DNA from: Exophiala sp. HKRS030
Taxonomy: Eukaryota > Ascomycota > Eurotiomycetes > Chaetothyriales > Herpotrichiellaceae
Assembly: GCA_023897205.1 (NCBI GenBank)
Contig: JAHWDD010000007.1
Location: 4,650,001-4,714,000, forward strand
DNA length: 64,000 bases
Reading direction: 5' to 3'
The notes beneath the pieces were generated by a model that ran no database searches, was not told where the DNA came from, and worked only from the letters and a program-made list of their open reading frames with translations. A program made the translations under genes and the position numbers. The first letter of the stretch is position 1. Every line of letters starts with the position of its first letter. Below, one piece after another: positions 55,078-64,000 of this stretch.

Positions 55078-56661
55078 TTATCTTCGGAATTTCTTCAGCT
55101 CCAACCACCTCAACGGCGGGAAAACCAAAGCAGCCCAAGCAAATCCCACATAATTCCCCATATCTGCACCATACTCACCGACCTGCGCAGCGAGAGGTCC
55201 AATATACCACACCTGAGCCATACTCAAGATTGCGCCGGCCCAACCAACCAGGAACGCAATAAAAGCAGCAATGCCAACCGGCAACTTGTCTCTGTCATCC
55301 CAGATGTGCCAATCATAGTTCAGAATGGTACCCTTTCTAAAGATCAGGAATTCTTCAAGCAGGATGGCGACCCAGATGGCGACCCAATAGCCCATCAGAG
55401 CGAGGAAATTTGTGAAAATCTCAGCTAGATGGTTCCGGCCAGCCACGGCACAGACGAAATAGATGATGACTCCAAACGTATTCCAAACCACGCGTGGGAC
55501 CTTGGCGAAATGGCGCCCGAGCATTTGAAAATCAACACCAGATGAATAGGTTGGAGGGATCATGTTGGCGATTCCACCAAGAGCGGCGATGACGGCACAG
55601 AATTTGCCAAAAGTGCCCAGGGACGAATATGCCTCGACGAGTAAGGCGCCGGAGCCAGATCCCCCTTGGGAATTCTCCCATGCGTCTAGGTAGTCGGCAT
55701 TACTGTAGATCCCGGAGGCGACACCAATGCCTAGTACAAAGGCAAATGTGAAGGACAAGACCAGACCAAGAAGTGTCATGGTGAAGATGCCGACTCGAGA
55801 CGTCGATTGAGGCCAATAGACGAAAAAGTCCATGCCGAGCCCCGAGTAGGTGATTGCAGCGGATACACAAAGTGAGAAAAAGGACAATCGGTCCCCGGTA
55901 GCAGTACTACTGTCTCCATGAGTCGGACTGGTCAGGTCGAAATTCTTCGCTGCGACGCCGAAAAGGATTGAGTACACGACCAGCTGAGGAATCCAAGCAA
56001 ACCTCTCGTAGTAGTGGAATACGGATATCCCGAAGGTGGTGACCAGCCACGTAATGGCAGACACGATCACAATCCCAACAATGACCGACATTGACCCGTT
56101 TGGAGAGACGGCAGAAAGCACTTGTCCACCAATGATGGCCACAAGAAGGGCATAACCCAGCATGACTATTATGTTCAAAATCACAATCAACTTGCTAGGA
56201 TACCAGCCCATCGAGTACCGGCCCCATACCATGGTCCGAATGCCCGAAGCTGGTCCCCAAGTTGCAATCCAAGCCACAGGGATCGAACCAAGTAAGGCAC
56301 CGAGTGAGGCACAAATCGAGGCATCTGTGAAAGAAAGCGCAAACACTGCCGGACCAAGCATGCCAAGGGTCACATTATTGATGACCAGGTTGATCGAGGT
56401 CCATAGAACGAAAACTTGAAGGTACGCCAGCCAAGTAATGCGTTCTTTTTCATGATCTTCTACCCTTTGGATCCCACGGGCTTCAATATTGTAGCTGATC
56501 AGAGTTCGTTCGAAGGAATGAAGTCGCCGCCGCCACAGTGACATTTCAGGATTTCTATCATGGTTGAGGGCGGTTTGATTGACTTCAAAGCTGTGCGTGT
56601 CTTGTGTTGGTTGTGGATCCCGGCCTTTCTCAGCCTCGAATTGATCCGCTTGTGTAGCCAT
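55078..56661 (-). CDS. NCS1 purine/cytosine permease (Fcy2-like)
   Basis: A single exon encodes 527 residues from MATQADQFEAEKGRDPQ. A second in-frame ATG at 56688 would add nine residues (MLSIVRYWT). Helix signatures of NCS1 carriers include SINLVINNVTLGMLGPAVFAL (TM1), WGPASGIRTMVWGRYSMGWY (TM3) and LNIIVMLGYALLVAIIGGQ. LGGIANMIPPTYSSGVDFQM (TM8-type) and LLEEFLIFRKG follow. The RxxxGxxP- and PTYSSG-like motifs fit the Fcy branch that takes up cytosine, adenine, guanine and hypoxanthine by proton symport at the plasma membrane. No intron is needed. It is convergent with the MFS gene and its promoter faces the 2-kb gap on the right. Confidence 0.92.
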   Translation of the reverse strand: MATQADQFEAEKGRDPQPTQDTHSFEVNQTALNHDRNPEMSLWRRRLHSFERTLISYNIEARGIQRVEDHEKERITWLAYLQVFVLWTSINLVINNVTLGMLGPAVFALSFTDASICASLGALLGSIPVAWIATWGPASGIRTMVWGRYSMGWYPSKLIVILNIIVMLGYALLVAIIGGQVLSAVSPNGSMSVIVGIVIVSAITWLVTTFGISVFHYYERFAWIPQLVVYSILFGVAAKNFDLTSPTHGDSSTATGDRLSFFSLCVSAAITYSGLGMDFFVYWPQSTSRVGIFTMTLLGLVLSFTFAFVLGIGVASGIYSNADYLDAWENSQGGSGSGALLVEAYSSLGTFGKFCAVIAALGGIANMIPPTYSSGVDFQMLGRHFAKVPRVVWNTFGVIIYFVCAVAGRNHLAEIFTNFLALMGYWVAIWVAILLEEFLIFRKGTILNYDWHIWDDRDKLPVGIAAFIAFLVGWAGAILSMAQVWYIGPLAAQVGEYGADMGNYVGFAWAALVFPPLRWLELKKFRR

Positions 56662-58715
56662 TGTCCAGTATCTGACTATAGACAACAAAGCAAAACTAAT
56701 TGTTGATTAGCATTCGTCTGAAGCGGGAGCTAACAAACAATTTGCATGGATGAAACAGAAAATCCGGCGGCAACATGCGCCATGACGGATTCAAGAAGAC
56801 AAGCGTGTAGATGCACTTATCCGTGAATGACTGGGAACTGGTGGTGTCTCAAGCGAACTGGTGTTCATGCAAAGCGGCATTGTCTCACCTATCGTATTGT
56901 AACAGCACAGAATGCTCTGTCAAACTTGTGGATCTCTGGTAGGTCTATGGTCGCAAATCAAATCCGGTAGACATGACAAAATGTCGTCAAGTCAACGATT
57001 GGGTGTTAGAGATTTGAATGGCGGTGGCGTGTGCTCGCCGGTCCGACTTGCAACAGAACTCGTGTGTGACCTGGAGATGGGTAAGGCTGCAGGGTCACCA
57101 ATGTCTGAACAATAGCATTCAAGTGATACTTGTGCACAAGGACCTGAACTAAATTGACAGTAAATTGAGGAAAAGAGAAAAGGACGGGCGTTGGGTTTGA
57201 TAAAATTTCTTTTCGATAATTTGATCAAGTATCTGTAGAGTAACTAGTCGGAGCTGGCCCGGTCTACCGGCTATAACCGCCGTCATGGCGAAGTTTCTTC
57301 ATTGGGCAAAATACCTGATTGGTAAGTCAGGGCGACGTCCAGTAATTCCTCGCACTGAGCGTTGAGACGCAGAGGGCATATGTACGGCAAGATCGAGGAG
57401 TCATTTATCTCAGATAGGAATTCAACATCGGAAGAAAAGACCAGTGGATAGCAAAGAAAGAGTGGGTGTGTGGGTTCGACAGAGCTTCAAAAGTGGTAAA
57501 GGCCGTGATTGTGTGCCAAGGCAAAACCAGCAAAGGCAAACCCGCAAATGCAAAACCCACAAATCTGCATTCCTCGAACCACCAAGCCCGATCACGATGA
57601 CTGTTCATTCTCAATCTCTTGAAAAACTCTTTTCGACCGATTGAAGCGATTGTTGTCGTTCACTCTACTCCCTGGGTAACCCTAGTAATGATCATGGTCG
57701 ACTTGGCCAGCCTCGAAGAGAAACATGACCTGGATTGGCCAACAGAACAACGCACAGGAACGAGGCTAACTAAACAACCACTTTCGCTTGCCTACAGCTA
57801 TTATTATAATCGACGCCTTGCATAATCCCTACCCACTCGTGCCACTGGGTGACTGTACGGAGCACTGCGGTTTTGTGTGGCGCCGAGACATCTGGTCTTG
57901 CTGTCAGGTTCATGGGCAGGCTCGAGTTTGCTGAGCTTGCAGAGCTTGCAGAGCTTGCTCCCTGGGTACGGAGTACCTAAACGTTCGTGACGGTGTGAAA
58001 TGTCTTTCACCAACCCTGCCCACCGGTCCGAATTTGGCAGGGATCGTCGATACTGATTAATGACATTCAAAGCCCTTCTTACTCTGTACATTGCCTTGCA
58101 TAAGCCATGCCTCTCGTAATCATCCGTCAAGGTCCTGCCCTCGAGGAACGCCCAGCCACATCAAGTGTCGGAACAAGTAGGCCTAGGTGTTTGACTTGTC
58201 GTCACGAGCGACGCTCGATTGCGACACGAGCTTTAGGCAGATTTGCGCCATTGTATTGAGGAGCCCGAGGTGACGAATTTACATTCTTTTGCCGGTCTTA
58301 CTTTGTCTCTCTGACAAGCGAAGGCGGAGATGAAGAGGACCTAACTAACTTTCGTGTATCCGTTCTTCTGCTTAGGATTCTTGGGAGGAATTCTACGAGT
58401 CAAGGTTAAGGCAATGAGAAATCAATGTCATGTTTAAGCTCGGCCCGTACCCTATTCTAGCTTGCTATATCGCTCCATGTGTCACATAGTTGTCTTTCAC
58501 CTCAATCTGTGACATGGGTCCTGGCAACAAGAAGATACTTTTCTTCCAGCCGGATAGATACAATCATGATCTTACTTTGGAGTCATCTCCTTGCAAAGTC
58601 TGGTATTTCACCTGACATGAATACGATTTCATCCCGATGGTCAAACCACGACCGACTCCTTAAATTAAACGCCAGTGCTTCATGCCTAGAATACAAGAAC
58701 ATCATGACTGGGGTA
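56662..58715. other. Intergenic, no convincing gene
   Basis: About 2 kb. Frames at 57405-57644 and 57804-58130 show no features. A GCTTGCAGA-type repeat at 57930-57962 and TACGGAGTA-like copies near 57855 and 57968 are present. It holds the NCS1 promoter and the 3' UTR of the Myb/SANT gene. Confidence 0.5.
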
Positions 58716-59969
58716 TCACTCTTTTTTGAAATGCTCCTTGGCGTATTGCTCGCAAGCCTGCCGTGTGTCAGTGTGAGGCGATGTGGACGGTGGATTGACT
58801 TGGATAATGACCTTTGCCGGCTTTCCCAACTTTTGCCCAATTGCTTTCCATTTGTTCGCCTCATATTCTTTGATGGCGTCACGGAGTGCTACCGACTGTT
58901 GGATAGGTTAGGAGGAAAGTAGGTCTGTACGCAGAGGTGTACTGTACTGACTTCATCTTCTGCGAATTCTGCGTAATGCATATCCTAGCAGAGTTAAAAG
59001 TGTCTTGATCTGTCTTAGTAGAAACTTACCTTGTACCAATGTTTCTTTACACTGCCTTCAGTACGAGCCGGAAAGGACTATGACATGTTAGGAAAAGAAT
59101 GATTCTGAGAGGGATTCTTCACAAACCTTTGCGATCTCACTCCAGCTCAGACCTTCGTCTCGCATTCGCTTTAGGAGCTGTTCCTCCTGAGGAGTCCATG
59201 GCGTGTTGGTACGACCACGTTTCTTGCCGTTTTCATCGGTAAGTGGAGTGGGTATTGAAACATCTGCCTGGACGTCAGGAGCGATGTTGGAGGGGCCTGG
59301 TGGAAGAGTGTTGAATCTAGGACTTTGAGAGGCCCTTCGCTTCCGGGCGTTGGGGGAAGACAGTGGTTCACCTTTTGGTGCCAGTGTTGGAGCCTGCAAA
59401 GGCAATGCTTCTTTGTTTGCAAAAGTAGATGAGGTGATGGGAGTTTGTTGCTTTTGTCGCTTTTGAGCTGGTGACGCCCTGTCTTCTACGTTAGAGGCCG
59501 AGTGGTGATCTCGAACGTTATCAAGAGGAAAGAACAGGGACCGGAACCGAGGATTGAGATTCTTCGACCTCGCTACCTTCTTGGGGCGATTTGAAATGTA
59601 ACATTTCAGGAGGGGAACACTCACGACATGGTGACGAAAGACGTAGCTGGTCGATAGAGCTTGGATCAAGTCGAACCCGCCGTCGGCATTGTCGAGAATG
59701 GTCCAGGAACGTTGCTCGGGCAAGCTCGACCACGCGAACACCAGATTTCCAATAGAAGCAAAGGTGCTAGCGACAAGGAAGTCAGGGTTACACGCCGGTG
59801 GGACTAGGCAACTATCATGAACTCCGAAGGGAGAGGACTTGCACCAGGCGAGACGGAGAGGGATTGGGCTTGAGATAGAATCTAGGGTGTCGCTGAGGTG
59901 ATACCACAACTCAGTAAGGTGGAGGGAAGCAAATCTTGAGGACAATCTGTTGGCAAATGCTCGAGGCAA
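58716..59969 (-). CDS. Myb/SANT-domain protein with two repeats
   Basis: Five exons (59969-59127, 59077-59030, 58984-58952, 58895-58812, 58757-58716) join without frame conflict to 349 residues. Introns are 49, 45, 56 and 54 nt; the donor GTCAGT at 58951 is weak. The first repeat at about 260-300 reads NTPWTPQEEQLLKRMRDEG and SWSEIAKSFPARTEGSVKKH, with the typical spaced Trp residues (W, W, W in HWYKDM). The second (VALRDAIKEYEANKWKAIGQ and LGKPAKACEQYAKEHF) is a divergent SANT/Myb repeat reaching the C-terminus. The N-terminal 140 residues form an unknown domain (LTELWYHLSDTLDS, PIPLRLAWCKSS, SLPEQRSWTILDNADG). A disordered Pro/Ser linker lies between. Probably a nuclear DNA-binding protein. 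No target is inferable. Confidence 0.8.
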
Positions 59970-60553
59970 GGCAGGAATATATGTAATGGGAGCGGAAGGT
60001 GTTGTGACTGTGGAGGCTACTGGTAAAGGCTGGCTGCCTCGACTTTAAATTTTTCTTTTTTTTCGTAGGGCATCAAATGTACAAGGTTCGGATGGGCAAT
60101 GGAGCATAGATTGGGTTCTGTTCTTGTGATAGTGAGGACATTGGTAGGGTAGAGGCACAAGCCAAGGGTAGATAGTTCATGAAATGTAGGTGGCTACAAC
60201 AAGACACAACGGAGCCACACGACAGTTGGAGGAGTGACATTGGAATGCACATCAAAAGCTTAGTGTGTACTAGGTGGCGAAGGGCAAGTCGTACCAGATC
60301 AAAGCATAACCAGGAGCGAGGATGGGCAACGTTTGGCTACGACATGGTGCGAAACTGGGATTCTGCGTTGAACTTTTCTCGTTTGGCGAGGCCTTGAATG
60401 GAGAGATCGACTGGTGGAGATGATGGCACATGCCACGGATGGGGCACTGCAGGTCAGAGCATGGGGTCATTGTGCGGATGGCGGAGACTGAGGAGTAGGA
60501 ACAAGCGGAGAGATGCGAGTCTGGAGACTAGTCAGAGACTGGGGACTGGAGAA

Positions 60554-60599
60554 TGAAGGATGGAGGATGGAGGATGGAGGATGGAGGATGGAGGATGGA
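60554..60599. repeat. 7-nt GGATGGA minisatellite
   Basis: About six near-perfect GGATGGA units are followed by GGAGACT units (60598-60619). Purine-rich on the plus strand. Confidence 0.8.
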
Positions 60600-61017
60600 G
60601 ACTGGAGACTGGAGACCGGAGAATGGAAGGTGGATAGTTGAAGTCGTGAGGGTCATAAAAAATGAGGTGCAGGCCCCGGATACGGGTACGGGATCTGAAC
60701 AATAAGAGCTCTGGATAGGTCAGAATGATTGAGGGAGGGTCAGGAGGTCAAGAACCTTGGTGTGGCGTGCAATGGATATGAAGATACTTTGTGACAAGTC
60801 TGTACAGCATGACGAAGTAGCAAGGAAGCTAGGTAGCCAAGTAGCGCGGTAGCGAGGGAGCGAGGTAGCGAAGTGACGATTGAAGTACAGGGTACGGAGT
60901 ACGGAGTAGTGGTTGTGGTAATGGGTCGTGGGTAGTGGGTAGTGGGGAGTGGTGAGTAGTGCAGAAAAGGCATAAATGAGATTTGACCTTGTTGGACAAG
61001 GGATGAGGAACAAACGC

Positions 61018-61043
61018 AGGACAGGACAGGACAGGACAGGACG
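61018..61043. repeat. (AGGAC)5 microsatellite
   Basis: Five tandem 5-nt units in non-coding DNA. Confidence 0.85.
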
Positions 61044-61132
61044 AGGATCAACTTGTCAAGGACAGACAGGATTCAGCAGGAGGGTTTGCGGGGTAGTAGT
61101 GACTCGCTGACCAGTGAGGGACAACGAGCAGT

Positions 61133-61194
61133 GACGACCAACTGACGATTCACGGACGATTCACTGACGACTCACTGACGACTCACTGACCAGT
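61133..61194. repeat. Degenerate GACGACTCACT repeat
   Basis: About five imperfect copies of an 11-12 nt unit (GACGATTCACT, GACGACTCACT). Confidence 0.7.
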
Positions 61195-62010
61195 CACCCA
61201 AAGTGGTTAAGATTGCTGGCAGCGATTGGCATTCATTGGCAGGCACGAGGGCAAAGAAAGGAAGGCGCTGCTCGCTGCTCGCCAGTGGAAGTATTGAACT
61301 AGTTAGTCGCGACTGACTAACTACGTAGGAACGTATTTTGCTACTCCAGTGACTGACGCTAGCCACTTGTATCTTGCACAGTGAATGGACGGCTGAATTG
61401 GTACCTTCCCAGGTTGGTTGATACCTTTAACCTTTTGATACTTTGATTCCTGAAAAACCGTGGTAGTCTCGCATTTTGGAACCCTCGTTTGATTTGGCGC
61501 ACTTGTTTTCGGTCGCTGGGGATGGCTAGTGCAAGCCACATTACAGCCACTCGTGGATGCGCAAATGCAAGCATCCTGAAAGAAGGCGAGGATGCAGATC
61601 CTAGAGAGTAGAGACTAGGGCCATGGGTGGTTGCTAGTCCCAGTGAATTTAGTCGTATGCAGCGTCTCAAAGTTCCGCATAAGATTCAAGACTGGCAAGA
61701 GCAACAGGATGGGCGATGGGCGATGGGCGCTGGTCGCTAGGACTAAGTAACTAGGTCTTGACCTTGTGGCTAGCATCTTTGTTGAAGACGAAGAAGAAAA
61801 AGAAGAAAAAGAACAAGGACAACGAAAGGGTGTAAGAGGAGGGGTCGGAGAGCGAGGTTGCAGGGTACCAACTCTGAAGTTGACTAACTAGTACCTAGTA
61901 GGTACAATCCCACAGTAGCTACGTCTTGTGTCTCTGATGGTACCGTTGATGTACTGTCGTTAGTTAGTGTCGTTCTTTCCTCGTCGTCATTTGTCTTCAC
62001 TGCCCACCTC

Positions 62011-62042
62011 CACTTTCACCTTCACCTTCACCTTCACCTTCC
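62011..62042. repeat. (TTCACC)n microsatellite
   Basis: Four to five hexanucleotide units, pyrimidine-rich on the plus strand. Confidence 0.8.
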
Positions 62043-62111
62043 CTCTCCACAGTGAATTAAACTCTGTACCACAAATCCGCTACCCGGACTTCAAAGTCAC
62101 TGGCAGGTGAC

Positions 62112-62177
62112 TGGTACAAGAAGTGGTACAAGAAGTGGTACAAGAAGTGGTACAAGAAGTGGTACAAGAAGTGGTAC
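62112..62177. repeat. 12-nt minisatellite TGGTACAAGAAG x5
   Basis: Five perfect 12-nt units plus a half unit. The unit length is a multiple of three and would encode Trp-Tyr-Lys-Lys, but no long open frame contains it, so a coding role is not supported. Confidence 0.85.
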
Positions 62178-64000
62178 TTTACACTTTGCACCTTTGACTT
62201 TTTGACTGCATTCCTAAGTGACCTCGCTTATAATCTCAGCGAGTGACTATCAGAGTACTCTGGAACACCGACGTACCAACCGTACCAACCAACGTGCAAT
62301 AACGTCACCTTGATACTTTTTGTCTCGCTTCCCAAGGTTTGCAATAGGTCTACGGAAGGTTAGTGAGCAACTTGGAACTGCGACATGTGGTGCACCCTTA
62401 TTGTGAGCCAGTGTCAAGTCACTTGTACCTCGGAGGTACTGACCTAGAGTTGTCGGTACAGGTGACTCACTACGGTAAGTTAGCTCCTGGGAAGTACCTA
62501 ACTCTGTACTCTGTAGTATCGATACTTGATCATCCAGGAATCAGATAGCAATTCCCCTTGGCGCATGCATTTCGCGTCGATGCGGACATTAGATCCTTTG
62601 GCCTCGATCGCCATGATCAGGCCATCCCCTTCTTCAGCAAGCGGTGATCTACTCGACGATCACCAAGCAGGGTTCAACTGTGCAAATGGCTCTGTTGGGT
62701 CAGTTCGATACTACCACACTACAAGTAGGGAATACCTGGTATACAGAGTACATGTGCAATCATGTACAGTAACTCCGTACTCCCGTACTCCGTAGGTCCC
62801 TCGTGAAAAGTCCATGTGACGAATCGGCTGGTGTCTGGCCAGGGCAAGCTAGAAAACCTTGAGAGGAACCACGATCAAACCAAAGTGACAGTTCCCCACT
62901 GTCAGTAGCCATCGACTACGGAGTAGAGAGTAGCTAGGTTAGTGACAGCGATGCAAAGTCACCCACGTCTCGAGCAACATGTCCAAGAATTTGATCGCGG
63001 TACGAAGTCTTAGTGGAAATGCCTAGTGGTGATGTATCTCTCAGTACAGACTACCAATTCCCAAAGTACTAACGTACCTAGTTACTACTAACTAGCCATA
63101 CGTATGGATGGTGGCTCTTTCCAGACCCTCTCCTCTACCTTGTGTCCTATCTCCTCCTCCTTCTCCTTCTCCTCTTCTACTCAAGGAGTTCAGTAGTCAA
63201 TGACTCGGGGGTAACTGACCACTGGTCACTGGTGACCAACTGCAACACCATCAGATTGATCGGCACAGTGGTGAGACGATTTCCGACCGTGTCCTTGCGT
63301 TTGCTGGTCCGGAACCAATGCATCTCTCGTGTGACATATTGGTGACGTGGAGGCGTGGCGACGAAGAGATTCTGGCCCTAGGCTATCATTATTCTTGTGC
63401 ATTCATCGAGTGGTACTGACGGCGCACAGTAACAAGAGCATCGCTTGTACAAGTCTAACAAACCATCTACTGTCTTGTCTTGCTGTAGGTCGGAGTGTAT
63501 TGACAAGGTAGTCCCTGGATGTTCGATCTGTAGCTAAATACAGGTATCTAGTTATCTAGGTATCTATCTGAGCTGGACGCACTAACGGCTTCGTACATGA
63601 GTTACAAACTACCTCAAGGTGGTTAGGTCGACATCAGGCTCAAACGCGGAGTAGATAATTACCTGTACATACGGAATAGTTGGTGATATCTACGTCACTA
63701 ATGAACTAGACAAAACTAGCTAGTCGATTGAACAATCAAGGACCAAAAGTGAGGGGAGGTCTTGGGAATTTCCGGCCTAAAGTGAACCTGGAACAAGTAC
63801 CTAGGTACCTATTCTGTACTCCGTAGTCAGTACTTGACCTTTGGATACAATGCCACGAGCGCTAACAACCTACATAGGTACGTAGGTAGTTAACCACCCA
63901 GTTAGTTGTTTAACTATAGGCTATGTACATGGTTAAGTAGGTAGGTATGGAGTAGTTGGGTACGGCCGGAAGAATTGGCGAGGAACCTAAGCAGCTTCCG

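Larger units (their letters stand above)
59970..64000. other. Gene-free repetitive stretch at the right edge
   Basis: Four kilobases with no frame that looks like a gene. It holds several minisatellites and microsatellites (listed separately), many GTAGGTA/TACCTAC and TACGGAGTA copies, and alternating GTACC-rich sequence. It may be a long 5' region of the Myb/SANT gene plus intergenic DNA; a following gene lies outside the window. Nothing else is supported. Confidence 0.6.

Noticed and set aside
57804..58130. 108-codon minus-strand frame
   Set aside because: Contains repeat-derived residues (KLCKLCKLSKLE) from a short tandem repeat; no domain.
60554..62177. CRISPR array or rRNA/tRNA cluster in the repeat-rich right end
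   Set aside because: Units are short and contiguous with no unique spacers, and no tRNA A/B boxes or rRNA-like segments were recognised; CRISPR is not expected in fungi.
1..64000. Biosynthetic (secondary metabolite) cluster
   Set aside because: There are SDRs, a monooxygenase, a Zn2Cys6 regulator and an MFS, but no PKS, NRPS, terpene synthase or P450, and the genes are interspersed with housekeeping genes.

Overview
The window is nuclear DNA of a filamentous ascomycete (Pezizomycotina). The evidence is many short introns (about 47-170 nt) with GTAAGT-type donors and CTAAC-type branch points, a Zn2Cys6 activator, fungal NLR and HeLo genes, SAGA Spt20, a Pxa-type peroxisomal ABC transporter and an Uls1-like SNF2/RING protein. 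The codon style and the recurrent intergenic motif TACGGAGTA would fit Eurotiomycetes or relatives, but I cannot fix the order from sequence alone.

Layout: 0-10 kb holds the 5' end of a coiled-coil gene (-), the splicing factor Rsd1/RBM39 (-), a PHD-finger protein (-), and ribosomal proteins uS8 and eS25 (both +). 10-21 kb holds a MAPR/cytochrome-b5-like membrane protein (-), a Pex22-like membrane protein (+), Spt20 (+), and a divergent pair of a DUF4863/PnbB-like lyase (-) and a flavin monooxygenase (+). 21-33 kb is accessory: a hydrolase/NB-ARC/TPR NLR (-), a cation diffusion facilitator (-), an SDR (-) and a Zn2Cys6 regulator (-). 34-47 kb holds the SNF2/RING helicase (+), an unknown acidic protein (+), a peroxisomal ABC transporter (-) and a secreted protein (-). 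47-60 kb holds an SDR (+) convergent with a HeLo-GGCT fusion (-), a GH105 hydrolase (-) divergent from an MFS permease (+), an NCS1 nucleobase permease (-) and a two-repeat Myb/SANT protein (-). 60-64 kb is gene-free and full of minisatellites.

How genes may work together: GH105 has no visible signal peptide and sits head-to-head with an ACS-family permease, which suggests uptake followed by intracellular hydrolysis of unsaturated rhamnogalacturonan fragments. The DUF4863 lyase and the flavin monooxygenase share one promoter region and may form an aromatic-nitrogen catabolic pair. The NLR and the HeLo-GGCT protein belong to families of fungal non-self recognition and regulated cell death.

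The most pervasive oddity is technical or evolutionary. Six genes carry eleven -1 frame breaks, nearly all inside G/C runs: SPT20 three, the flavin monooxygenase three, the SNF2 helicase two, and the NLR, the Zn2Cys6 regulator and the acidic protein one each. Every break is explained by one missing base. They look like homopolymer under-calls in the assembly, and they would mislead automated gene models here. The most interesting protein is the single-ORF HeLo-GGCT fusion at 48689-50104.
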